The notes under the pieces were generated by a model. The model made no database searches and was not told the DNA's origin. It saw only the letters and a list, made by a program, of their open reading frames with translations. Below are positions 15,988 through 23,405 of a DNA stretch of 40,252 nucleotides, in pieces. The position numbers were made by a program, and so were the translations under genes. This DNA is from CAYHWW01 sp964360145 (GTDB taxonomy: Bacteria > Bdellovibrionota > UBA1018 > CAYHWW01): assembly GCA_964360145.1 (NCBI GenBank), contig CAYHWW010000014.1, positions 1 to 40,252 of the forward strand, given 5' to 3'. The first letter of the stretch is position 1, and every line of letters starts with the position of its first letter.

Positions 15988-17354
15988 CCATGGAGATCAA
16001 GCTCGACGAGGCTAAGTACGCGGATCTCATCTCGCGGGCCACGTTCCAGTCCGAGTCTGGTCTCATCTGCAAGAGTGTGGGACTCACTTTCGAGGGTTAC
16101 CTGCCCGGGGCGCGTCTGGGGTCCCTTGTCACGATCTCTTCCCAGGCTCATGAGACCGTGGAGGCCGAAGTGATCGGATTTCGCGACAAACGGGTCATTC
16201 TCATGGCCATGGATGAAACCCGTGGCGTGAACGCGGCAAGCCGCATCGAGATGAAGGAGATAGATCCTTACATCCCCGTGGGCTCATTCATGATCGGCAG
16301 GGTCATCGACGCCAAGTGCCAACCGCTGGATGGCAAGGGCCCCTTGATCCCACCGTCCCTCGCCGCGCAAAAAAAGGTGGCGCGCGCCAGTATCTACTCC
16401 GCCATCAATAACCCCATGAGCCGCGCATTGATTCGCGAACCTCTGGACCTCGGCATCAAGGCGATGAATGGACTTCTCACCTGTGGAAAAGGCCAGCGTT
16501 TGGGGATCATGGCTGGATCCGGCGTGGGTAAGAGCACGCTCCTTGGGATGATGGCACGCAACGCACGCGCGGATATCAATGTCATCGCGCTCATCGGCGA
16601 ACGTGGCCGTGAGGTACGGGAGTTCATCGAAAAAGACTTGGGCCCTGAGGGCCTGAAGCGCAGCGTAATCGTGGTTGTCACCAGCGATAAGTCGCCGCTT
16701 TTGCGGGTCCGTGGCGCGTTCGTAGCCGCCGCCATTGCCGAGCAATTCTGCGGCATGGGTGCCGACATCCTTCTCATGATGGATTCCGTGACTCGATTCT
16801 GCATGGCCCAGAGAGAGATCGGTCTTTCCATGGGGGAGCCTCCCGCGAGCAAGGGTTACACGCCATCCGTCTTCGCCATGCTGCCGCGCTTGCTTGAACG
16901 CGCCGGCTCTTGGGAGGGGAAGGGCAGCATCACTGGGCTTTATACCGTATTGGTGGACGGTGACGATATGGATGAGCCCATCGCCGATGCGGCGCGCTCC
17001 ATCCTGGATGGCCACATCACGCTGAGCCGTCAACTCGCCGCACGTAACCACTATCCGCCCATCGATGTGCTCAACAGCGTGAGTCGGTGCATGGGCAGCG
17101 TCACGACACGCCAGCACCAGGCCATAGCCAGTGAGATGCGTGACCTCATGGCCATTTACCAGACCAATGAAGATCTCATTAACATCGGTGCCTACACCCG
17201 TGGCACGAATCCTCGATTGGATCAGGCGGTCGCCGCAATGGATCGCATCCGTGCTTTCCTGCGCCAGAAAGTGGATGAGCCCACGAATCTTGATCAAAGT
17301 ACCGCCATGATGCAATCCATTCTGGCCACGGCCGGCGTGGTCAACCCAAGGTGA
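15984..17354 (+). CDS. fliI: Flagellum-specific export ATPase FliI
   Basis: FliI hydrolyses ATP to unfold and deliver export substrates to the flagellar type III gate. It has 456 residues. Walker A is AGSGVGKS (177-184), Walker B lies in ILLMMDSVTRF, and the family sequences GERGREVREFI and MGEPPASKGYTPSVFAMLPRLLERAG are present, followed by DGDDMDEPIADAARSILDGH. The N-terminal FliH-binding region is short. ATG 15984 overlaps the fliH stop; a second ATG two codons on is possible. Confidence 0.97.
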   Translation: MTMEIKLDEAKYADLISRATFQSESGLICKSVGLTFEGYLPGARLGSLVTISSQAHETVEAEVIGFRDKRVILMAMDETRGVNAASRIEMKEIDPYIPVGSFMIGRVIDAKCQPLDGKGPLIPPSLAAQKKVARASIYSAINNPMSRALIREPLDLGIKAMNGLLTCGKGQRLGIMAGSGVGKSTLLGMMARNARADINVIALIGERGREVREFIEKDLGPEGLKRSVIVVVTSDKSPLLRVRGAFVAAAIAEQFCGMGADILLMMDSVTRFCMAQREIGLSMGEPPASKGYTPSVFAMLPRLLERAGSWEGKGSITGLYTVLVDGDDMDEPIADAARSILDGHITLSRQLAARNHYPPIDVLNSVSRCMGSVTTRQHQAIASEMRDLMAIYQTNEDLINIGAYTRGTNPRLDQAVAAMDRIRAFLRQKVDEPTNLDQSTAMMQSILATAGVVNPR

Positions 17355-17359
17355 AATAA

Positions 17360-17815
17360 ATGAAAAAATTCCATTTTAAGCTGGAGGCTGTGCTCACCGA
17401 CCGCAAGCGCACCGAAGACATGCGCATGAAGGAGTGGAGCATCGTGAATCGCATGCTGGGTGACCTGAAAAACGAGCATCTCATGCTCGAGGCTCGCTTG
17501 AAGAGCGCATTGGTGGAAGCCACCGAGTTTGCTTCCGCCCCACAAGTATCGCCTGCCATACTCGCTGAGACTGAGCGTTTCATTCAGGGCGTGAAGCAAC
17601 GCATTGAGTGGAAGAACAATGACGTCATTAGGGCTGAGAAGTTCGTGGAGCAGAGACGGGCCGCGTGGTTTGCGGCGCGCCAGAAGCGGATGATTCTAGA
17701 TAAAATCAGGGATAAGCGCGTTGAAGAGCATCACCAAGAGGCCCGGGACCAGGAGAATAGGAATGTGGACGATCTCATGGTCATGCGCGCACGCCTCAGG
17801 GAAGAGGAGCAATGA
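17360..17815 (+). CDS. fliJ: Flagellar export chaperone-escort protein FliJ
   Basis: FliJ is the central coiled-coil stalk of the export ATPase and binds FlhA. It has 151 residues, almost wholly helical and charged. The N-terminal KFHFKLEAVLTDRKRTED matches the FliJ signature (F-x-F-x-LE-x-VL-x-x-R-x-x-E). The position directly after fliI is standard. It starts 5 bp after the fliI stop and ends 1 bp before the next start codon. Confidence 0.9.
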   Translation: MKKFHFKLEAVLTDRKRTEDMRMKEWSIVNRMLGDLKNEHLMLEARLKSALVEATEFASAPQVSPAILAETERFIQGVKQRIEWKNNDVIRAEKFVEQRRAAWFAARQKRMILDKIRDKRVEEHHQEARDQENRNVDDLMVMRARLREEEQ

Positions 17816-17816
17816 C

Positions 17817-18452
17817 ATGGCTGCAAAAAGCATGAGGATCGCATTCCATACGTTATGCGCATTTCTATTCTTGGTCTCCATCCTGAAAGTGGTGAACGGC
17901 GATGACACGCCGGTCGCTGGTATACAGCCTCAAAATGTAGACTCCCTCGCCGTTATTCTTGAAAATAAAAAGGCGGAGCTCCAAGCGCGCGAGGTGGCCC
18001 TCGTGGAGCAAGAACGGAAGCTGACAGAGCGTGAAGCGGACTTGGATAAAAAATTGAAAGAGCTCACCGCTGTGAGAGAGGGCATCAATGCCTCCATGGC
18101 ACAGAATCGCCACGGTAACGAGGAGCGCATCACTCGTATGGTGACCGTTTTCGAAACCATGCAGCCTAAAGCAGTGTCCCAGGTCTTTGAGACCCTTGAT
18201 GATTGGCTCGCCGTGGATGTGCTGAAGCGCATGGATACGAAGAAGGCGGCAAAGATCATGAATCTCATGGAGCGGAACCGTTCCGCTAAGCTCTCAGAAT
18301 TACTCACGGGCTACTATCACGAGCGAAATCCGGCATCCGCTGCCCAGAAAGATTCTGCCCGGAGCAATGCGTCACAAAGCGCGTTACCATCAGAGAGTAA
18401 GGCGGCAGCTGCATCCGCGGACCCCGCCGTAAAAGAGGCAAAAAAACCGTGA
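17817..18452 (+). CDS. MotE-like protein with MgtE N-terminal-type domain
   Basis: This protein has 211 residues from ATG 17817, with GAAGAGGAG just before it. The open frame extends upstream to 17721 inside fliJ, but those residues are not protein-like. A membrane anchor or signal (about 6-24; IAFHTLCAFLFLVSILKVV) is followed by a coiled coil (about 38-92). An MgtE_N-like helical domain comes next (about 105-160; VFETMQPKAVSQVFETLDDWLAVDVLKRMDTKKAAKIM), then an Ala/Ser-rich tail. Such proteins lie between fliJ and fliK in many bacteria. MotE in Sinorhizobium acts as a chaperone for the periplasmic motility protein MotC. The exact partner here is unknown. The stop overlaps fliK as GTGA. Confidence 0.82.
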   Translation: MAAKSMRIAFHTLCAFLFLVSILKVVNGDDTPVAGIQPQNVDSLAVILENKKAELQAREVALVEQERKLTEREADLDKKLKELTAVREGINASMAQNRHGNEERITRMVTVFETMQPKAVSQVFETLDDWLAVDVLKRMDTKKAAKIMNLMERNRSAKLSELLTGYYHERNPASAAQKDSARSNASQSALPSESKAAAASADPAVKEAKKP

Positions 18453-20038
18453 TTCCAGGCTTAAATAACACTATTTTCGATCCGGTGAGGGGAGCGGCGC
18501 CCCCTGGGGCGGCGCCACCCAACGGCGCTCCGCCACCTGGCGGGCCGCCTGCGGGTGCGGGGTTCCTGAATGAACTCCTCGCCCAAGTGACCCAGGACCA
18601 AAAGGGATCAGATGAGATCCTCAAGGGTGGGTTGAAAGAGAAAAGAAGCGCAGCTTCCGGTGCAGCCTCCGCGGAAGGCCCGATAAGCCCCGCCAAAATC
18701 CCAGAAATCGCCCTGCCCGCCGCGCAACAAGACCTGCGGAAGCAGCAGCTGGACGCAGCCGTTGATGCCCAAGCCCTTGCGCTGGCGGCAGCCCTGCAAC
18801 AGCCGCTGGAGCGTTTGCCACAAGCCCCGGTCCCCGCGCCGACCCAGCAACCACAACAGGCTGCTGCCGCCGTAGCCGTTCCTGTAAAAGACGGGATCGC
18901 ATCTGTTCTTGATCGTGCGGCGCCCGAGAGCAAAATTACCGCCGGTCGTCGCAATACGCCCACCACGGAGCGGGAGATGATTGAAGGCTCTTCCATGCGG
19001 GAGCTTCTCGCCGCCGCCAATCGTCAGCTGCCCGTGGGTCGCGACAAAGCCGACCCTCGCATGCAGGGTGGCGTCAAAACAGCGGTGCGGGGCCCCGCTG
19101 AGCCCACGGCTCTCCAGCATGGCGAGCCCAACGTCCTTGAGATGGCCGCGTTTCTTGACGCCATCCAAGGTCAGCCTCGCCCCAGCGAAAAATCTTCTCA
19201 GAATGTTCCTGCCGCAAAGCCCGTGGCGCCCCCTGCGGTGGGCGCGGATCTGCTCTCTAGTGCTGTTGCCGCCATGGCGCTTCCCGTTGAAGTGTTAGCT
19301 GTGGAAAATCGCCGGGAAGCGGCCCCCCCCTTGTTAGGCGGCGCCGATCTTTTGGCGTTCTTAAGCAGCCTTCGTGATGATGGTGAGCTTGCCCTGGAGC
19401 TCGCCGCCGCGGATCCAACCGCATGGGATTCCTTCGTTGTTCATCAGCAGGGTAGCGATCTCACCATTAAGAATGCCCATCCCGAAGCAGCTCTTGTCAT
19501 GAATACTGCGGTGGTGGCCGCGCCCACGCAAACCACGGACCTGCGTAACCAGTGGGAGCTCGCCACCGTGGCTCACGAGCTCGCACGCAACGGTGGTGGC
19601 ACCGTGCGGTTGAGCGTGAAGCCTGAGGGCATGGGTGAAATCACTATGTCCGTGACCCAGGGCGCTGGCAAAGAGGGGCGTAAGGAATTGGCTCTGCAGA
19701 TTGTGGCTCAGAGTGCCCAGGCCCGCGATCTTCTCGTGCAGGGCATGGGCGGCTTGAGCCAGGCGCTGAAGAGCAAGGACTACGACTTAAAGTCATTTGA
19801 TGTAGCGCTACAAGATGGTGGCACTGTTGCCGCTTTCACCGCGGCGGTCATCGATCGGGTGTCAGGCATGGATGCGGGTCTCTCTGGTGCTGACTTCGCA
19901 TCCGCGCGTGACGGCGCTAGCCAGCGCCAGGAGCAGGGCCGTGGTCAGGGTAATGCCTGGGAGCGCTACGAACAGCAGGCACAGAATCGTGAGCAGCGCG
20001 GTGGTCGTCGCCCCTGGGAAACCTGGCTCGCAAGCTGA
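18449..20038 (+). CDS. fliK: Flagellar hook-length control protein FliK
   Basis: FliK measures hook length and switches the export gate by touching FlhB. It has 529 residues from GTG 18449, which overlaps the upstream stop. The N-terminal 400 residues are low-complexity, rich in Pro, Ala and Gln (including a Gly/Pro run at about 15-36), as in long ruler proteins. The conserved Flg_hook C-terminal domain lies about 370-460 and contains GTVRLSVKPEGMGEITMSV and ELALQIVAQSAQARDLLVQG, followed by a disordered Gln/Arg-rich end. The next gene is the hook cap protein gene flgD, 25 bp away. Confidence 0.93.
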   Translation: MIPGLNNTIFDPVRGAAPPGAAPPNGAPPPGGPPAGAGFLNELLAQVTQDQKGSDEILKGGLKEKRSAASGAASAEGPISPAKIPEIALPAAQQDLRKQQLDAAVDAQALALAAALQQPLERLPQAPVPAPTQQPQQAAAAVAVPVKDGIASVLDRAAPESKITAGRRNTPTTEREMIEGSSMRELLAAANRQLPVGRDKADPRMQGGVKTAVRGPAEPTALQHGEPNVLEMAAFLDAIQGQPRPSEKSSQNVPAAKPVAPPAVGADLLSSAVAAMALPVEVLAVENRREAAPPLLGGADLLAFLSSLRDDGELALELAAADPTAWDSFVVHQQGSDLTIKNAHPEAALVMNTAVVAAPTQTTDLRNQWELATVAHELARNGGGTVRLSVKPEGMGEITMSVTQGAGKEGRKELALQIVAQSAQARDLLVQGMGGLSQALKSKDYDLKSFDVALQDGGTVAAFTAAVIDRVSGMDAGLSGADFASARDGASQRQEQGRGQGNAWERYEQQAQNREQRGGRRPWETWLAS

Positions 20039-20063
20039 TTTTCGAACCATATAAGAGGAAGAC

Positions 20064-21083
20064 ATGATCAACACATCCGTATCGCCTGAAACCGGTGGAG
20101 AAAAAAAGGGCGAAGTCCTCAAAAAAATCTCAGAGCAGTACGCGTCGACCCAAGACAAGCGCGATCCCGTGAAGAAGCTGGGCAAGGATGATTTCTTCAA
20201 GATCATGGTTACTCAACTGAAGAACCAAGATCCTACCAAGCCTTACGACAACGAGCAGATGGCAGCCCAGATGGCCCAGTTCACGTCCTTGGAGCAGATG
20301 TTCAACATGAACGCCAATCTGGAGAAGCTGGCGGATAACCAAAAGCCTCTTTATCAGTTGGGCGCGGCGGGGCTCATTGGGAAATTCGTCACCACGGATA
20401 CGAGCCGCGTGTCCCATGTGGAAGGGAAGTTCACCTCCTTCAACTTCGAACTACCTGCTGACGCCAACAACGTGCGGATCACTATTTTGAACGAGAAGGG
20501 CGAGACCGTGCGGGAGATCGCCAAGGATGCCCTGAAACAGGGTGCGCAGAACATCGATTGGGATGGCAAGCGCGCCAACGGCATGACCGCTCCCAGCGGC
20601 ACCTACATGATGCAAGTGCGTGCTGAGAGCACGACGGGCAAGCAACTCAATGTCATCACGACTACCCGTCAACAGGTGGTGGGCGTGGGATTCGAAGGTA
20701 AAGATACCGCGTTGCTAGTGGGTAATCCCAAGTCTCCGCAGAAGGTGCTGCTGCGCTCCGTGGCCCGCATTGAGAGCGATGCCGTGGAGGCTCCGGCCGT
20801 GAAGGCCCAGACCGCGGCCGCTGTTCAAGCTATCGGCGCGGGTGATCAGGCCCAGGGCGATGGCGCTCCCCGCCAGGAGGGCAACATCGTTCCTGGGGTG
20901 GACCCCGGACAGTCGTCTAAGTTCATGCCCCTTGATTTGAATACAATGAAGGGACTCTTCGGTGGCGGTCATGACAACCCCGCCCTTGCGGAGAAAACCG
21001 CCGCGGTGCCCATGAGCACCGAAGATCTCACCGCGGCCAACCCCGCCGCCGCTGAATTCCTCGCGAAGGGTCAGGGCCGATGA
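20064..21083 (+). CDS. flgD: Hook assembly scaffold FlgD with long C-terminal extension
   Basis: FlgD caps the growing hook. Of 339 residues, the conserved N-terminal export/cap region (LGKDDFFKIMVTQLKNQDPTKP; MAQFTSLEQM) lies at about 38-78. The FlgD Ig/tudor-like core runs to about 220 (GETVREIAKDALKQGAQNIDWDG and APSGTYMMQVRA). About 115 residues follow beyond the normal end (family 220-240). They are Ala/Pro/Gln-rich and probably disordered. The stop overlaps the next gene by ATGA. The extension is unusual and its role is unknown. Confidence 0.94.
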   Translation: MINTSVSPETGGEKKGEVLKKISEQYASTQDKRDPVKKLGKDDFFKIMVTQLKNQDPTKPYDNEQMAAQMAQFTSLEQMFNMNANLEKLADNQKPLYQLGAAGLIGKFVTTDTSRVSHVEGKFTSFNFELPADANNVRITILNEKGETVREIAKDALKQGAQNIDWDGKRANGMTAPSGTYMMQVRAESTTGKQLNVITTTRQQVVGVGFEGKDTALLVGNPKSPQKVLLRSVARIESDAVEAPAVKAQTAAAVQAIGAGDQAQGDGAPRQEGNIVPGVDPGQSSKFMPLDLNTMKGLFGGGHDNPALAEKTAAVPMSTEDLTAANPAAAEFLAKGQGR

Positions 21084-21553
21084 GCAATGATCTCAGGATC
21101 CCGAATTTAGCGGGTGCGCCGGGCGGTGTCCCGGTTACGCGCGACCCTGCCCAAGCTCCCGAGCCCCGCACGCGGCCAGAGGGGCTGCCGCAGGGAGATC
21201 CCTCCAAAAACTTCGGCGCGGAGCTGCAAGCCCGCATGCCCGCGCCCGCGGCGGCTTCCCCGGCCTCGACGCCGGCTCTCGGCGATCTCGCCAAAGCGCC
21301 GATTAAATTTTCCGCCCACGCCGCCTCACGCCTCACCAGCCGTGGCATCGACATGGGCGCGGAACAGATGCGCAAGCTGAGCGAGGCCGTGGATAAAGCA
21401 GCCGCCAAGGGCATTGATGAGACGCTCATCCTCACCAAGGATGCGGCATTCATTGTGAGCGTGCGCAACCGTACCGTGGTTACTGCCATGGACCGGGCGC
21501 AAATCGATGGAAATGTTTTCACCAACATCGAGGGGGCAGTCATCGTGAATTGA
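21080..21553 (+). CDS. Flagellar operon protein, TIGR02530-like
   Basis: This 157-residue protein is of the kind found between flgD and flgE in many Gram-positive, spirochaete and deltaproteobacterial flagellar operons. The N-terminal half is Pro/Ala-rich. The conserved half starts near 75 with IKFSAHAASRLTSRGIDM and continues with a helix (QMRKLSEAVDKAAAKG), ETLILTKDAAFIVSVRNRTVVTAMDR and a short C-terminal strand IEGAVIVN. Its molecular role is not established. It overlaps flgD by 4 bp and is followed by 136 bp before flgE. Confidence 0.88.
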   Translation: MSNDLRIPNLAGAPGGVPVTRDPAQAPEPRTRPEGLPQGDPSKNFGAELQARMPAPAAASPASTPALGDLAKAPIKFSAHAASRLTSRGIDMGAEQMRKLSEAVDKAAAKGIDETLILTKDAAFIVSVRNRTVVTAMDRAQIDGNVFTNIEGAVIVN

Positions 21554-21603
21554 GATTTCAAAGCAGAGTAACAGAGCAAGAGAGATAGCAGTCAAAGGCG
21601 GGA

Positions 21604-21689
21604 CTTCCGCAAGGAAAACGGAAGGCGCCTCCCCGAAGTGGATCGATTGAAGCTTCGGATTTTCGTAACTAATTACATGGAGGTAATTA
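21604..21689 (+). promoter_or_regulatory. Structured leader of flgE: two stem-loops and a hairpin holding the ribosome-binding site
   Basis: CTTCCG (21604-21609) pairs with CGGAAG (21619-21624), and CCGAAG (21633-21638) pairs with CTTCGG (21653-21658), the latter followed by ATTTT. Next to the start codon TAATTAC (21670-21676) pairs with GTAATTA (21683-21689), with ATGGAG as the loop. The Shine-Dalgarno GGAGG is therefore partly in the loop and partly in the stem, directly before the ATG at 21690. The structure may set hook-protein output or reflect RNA processing. No sigma-54 or clear sigma-28 promoter is seen in this gap. Confidence 0.5.
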
Positions 21690-22970
21690 ATGGGTATTCT
21701 TTCATCCATGACGACCGGCGTGACCGGTCTTCAAGCAAGCGGCGAAGCGTTGTCCATTTACGGCGACAACCTGGCTAACGCGAACACAGTGGGCTTCAAA
21801 GTTTCACGACCGGAATTCACGGACGTGATCTCAAAATCCCTCAAAGGCATTCTGGGCGGCAACCAGATCGGGCGCGGCGTGAAGTTGAACCACGTTGATC
21901 CGGTGTTCAGCCAAGGTTCCATGACCCAAACGGAACGTCCCACGGACCTTGCCATCACTGGCGACGGTTTTTTCGTGCTGGACGGATCCGAGGGCCGGAG
22001 CTTCTCCCGTGCGGGTATCTTCAGTTTTGATAAGAATGGCAAGCTCGTCAACAACGATGGCATGACCGTCATGGGCTTCGAGGCGGACGAGAAGGGCATC
22101 ATCCGGAACAAGATGGTCCCCATGGAATTGAACCGCTCCGTCATCGATGCCAAAAAAACCAGTAAGGTGAACCTCAGCATGAACCTGGACGTACGGGCCT
22201 CGGAACAAACCGAATGGAACAAGCAGGACCCTGAGAAAAGCAGCCAGTATTCCAACGGCTTCACCACGTACGACTCCGCCGGCAACGCCCACTTGCTCAC
22301 TGTGTATTTCAATAAAGTCGGTGATAACCAGTGGGGCTACCACGTCATGGCAAAAGGCGATGAGATTGTCGGTGGCAAGAAGGGCGAGGCATTCGAAGGC
22401 GCCAGTGGCACCCTGATGTTCAATACCGAGGGTCGCCTCATGGATGTAAAGAGCGGCAAGAACTCTTTCAGCTTCAATAAAGGCGCACAGTCCGATCAAG
22501 TCATCGATATGAACTTCGGCAAGACGCTGAAGGAAGGCGGCGACGGCCTGCAAACCACCCAGTACGGCACCAACTCCGACTTGTACAAGCACACCCAGGA
22601 CGGCTACACCGCCGGCACCGTGGCTGGCTTGTCCTTCAATGACGATGGCATCCTGAGCGCTATTTTCAGCAACGGCGAGGTCATGAGCCTCGGCCAGGTG
22701 GCCGTGGCCAAGTTCGAGAACAATGAAGGACTGTTCAAAACCGGCGGCAACCGCTTCCGGGAATCCCGCAATTCCGGCCAAGGCTTCATCGGCAAGCCCG
22801 GCGAAGGTGGCCGCGGACGGGTGGTCCCCAAGACCATTGAGTCTTCCACCACGGACATCGCCAACGAGTTCATCAACCTGATCCAAACCCAGCGCAACTT
22901 CCAAGCTAACGCCCGCGTGATCACCACGTCGGACGAGATGCTGCAGGAAGTGATCAACATGCGGAAGTAA
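21690..22970 (+). CDS. flgE: Flagellar hook protein FlgE
   Basis: FlgE is the major subunit of the hook. It has 426 residues, normal for the family. The N-terminal rod/hook motif is YGDNLANANTVGFKVSRPEF (about 24-43). RPTDLAITGDGFFVL and the AGIFSFDKNGKLVNNDG core follow. The C-terminus has the family helix NEFINLIQTQRNFQANARVITTSDEMLQEVINM. GGAGG precedes the ATG inside a small hairpin. It is the last gene before a nested palindrome and a strong terminator, so it closes the flgB operon. Confidence 0.97.
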   Translation: MGILSSMTTGVTGLQASGEALSIYGDNLANANTVGFKVSRPEFTDVISKSLKGILGGNQIGRGVKLNHVDPVFSQGSMTQTERPTDLAITGDGFFVLDGSEGRSFSRAGIFSFDKNGKLVNNDGMTVMGFEADEKGIIRNKMVPMELNRSVIDAKKTSKVNLSMNLDVRASEQTEWNKQDPEKSSQYSNGFTTYDSAGNAHLLTVYFNKVGDNQWGYHVMAKGDEIVGGKKGEAFEGASGTLMFNTEGRLMDVKSGKNSFSFNKGAQSDQVIDMNFGKTLKEGGDGLQTTQYGTNSDLYKHTQDGYTAGTVAGLSFNDDGILSAIFSNGEVMSLGQVAVAKFENNEGLFKTGGNRFRESRNSGQGFIGKPGEGGRGRVVPKTIESSTTDIANEFINLIQTQRNFQANARVITTSDEMLQEVINMRK

Positions 22971-23000
22971 GCGTAGCTCTCTGAATTAAAAGTCTAAGAC

Positions 23001-23127
23001 TAGGCGAAGGTATTTTGCCGGCTAGCGAGGCGGAGGGCCGGAGCGGGCGACCAAGGCGTACTCCTGTACGCCGCGTGGAGCCCGCGAGGACCCGACAACG
23101 AAGCTAGGCGGCAAAAGACCGAGCCTA
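23001..23127. repeat. Nested palindromic element downstream of flgE (BIME/MITE-like)
   Basis: TTTTGCCGGCTAGC (23013-23026) is a 13/14 match to the reverse complement of 23103-23116. Outer TAGGC/GCCTA pairs extend this to 23001-23127. Inside, GCGGGC (23043-23048) pairs with GCCCGC (23080-23085), and a perfect hairpin GGCGTAC-TCCT-GTACGCC (23055-23072) forms the tip. The 127-bp size, terminal inverted repeats and inner hairpin resemble small mobile or interspersed palindromic elements. No transposase is present and no second copy was found in the window. Confidence 0.72.
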
Positions 23128-23141
23128 CTCTATGAGAATCG

Positions 23142-23183
23142 GTGGCGGGGTCGGCTTGAGGCTGGCCCCGCCACTGGTTTTTT
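23142..23183 (+). terminator. Strong rho-independent terminator after flgE
   Basis: GTGGCGGGGTCGGC (23142-23155) pairs over 14 positions, including two G-T wobbles, with GCTGGCCCCGCCAC (23161-23174) around the loop TTGAG. TGG and six Ts follow. It marks the end of the flgB-flgE transcript, before the fliL promoter region. Confidence 0.92.
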
Positions 23184-23242
23184 GGCTGTTTGCGCACGCA
23201 GCCAAATTCCTGACGCCTGCCCGGTGGTTGCCGCCAGCTCTC

Positions 23243-23266
23243 TGACGCCGGCGCCGTGGCGCGTCA
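23243..23266. promoter_or_regulatory. Inverted repeat TGACG-N14-CGTCA, candidate enhancer for fliL operon
   Basis: TGACG (23243-23247) and CGTCA (23262-23266) are separated by exactly 14 bp, as in the 10882-10913 repeat before the flgB promoter. The centre is about 89 bp upstream of the -24 element of the fliL promoter. The right half continues CGTCAAATAAT, like CGTCAAAAAT at 10905, so it is a candidate binding site for one of the two EBPs. Confidence 0.55.
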
Positions 23267-23282
23267 AATAATATTCGTTTGA

Positions 23283-23295
23283 TATCAACGGCATA
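23283..23295 (+). promoter_or_regulatory. Possible IHF site between enhancer and sigma-54 promoter
   Basis: TATCAA-CGGC-ATA matches WATCAA-N4-TTR except for one base. It overlaps a 10-bp palindrome TTGATATCAA. IHF bends DNA between enhancer and sigma-54 promoter in many systems, and the location here is right. A single near-match is weak evidence. Confidence 0.3.
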
Positions 23296-23341
23296 GGGCT
23301 CTAAACAGCGTCATTCAACGGCACCTATTGCCGACGCTCCG

Positions 23342-23357
23342 TGGCACAACCATTGCT
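23342..23357 (+). promoter_or_regulatory. Sigma-54 promoter of the fliL operon
   Basis: TGGCAC-AACCA-TTGCT matches the consensus fully, with GG (23343-23344) and GC (23355-23356) ten bases apart. Transcription should start near 23368, and the ATG at 23406 follows after about 38 nt. An in-frame start at 23328 lies upstream of the promoter and is excluded. Confidence 0.9.
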
Positions 23358-23405
23358 CACCTCCTCATTGGACGATTATCCCCATCTCCAGAGGGCGAAA
23401 TAGCC

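Noticed and set aside
16284..17315. 343-codon minus-strand frame opposite fliI
   Set aside because: It is antisense to a highly conserved ATPase gene, and its composition (His/Arg/Gly-rich) is that of a shadow frame.
21831..22904. 357-codon minus-strand frame opposite flgE
   Set aside because: It mirrors a conserved hook gene and has no independent support.
23001..23127. tRNA, small RNA gene or CRISPR repeat in the palindromic element after flgE
   Set aside because: There is no cloverleaf, no CCA-type end and no repeat-spacer array; the structure is concentric inverted repeats only. No tRNA, rRNA or CRISPR array was seen anywhere in the window.
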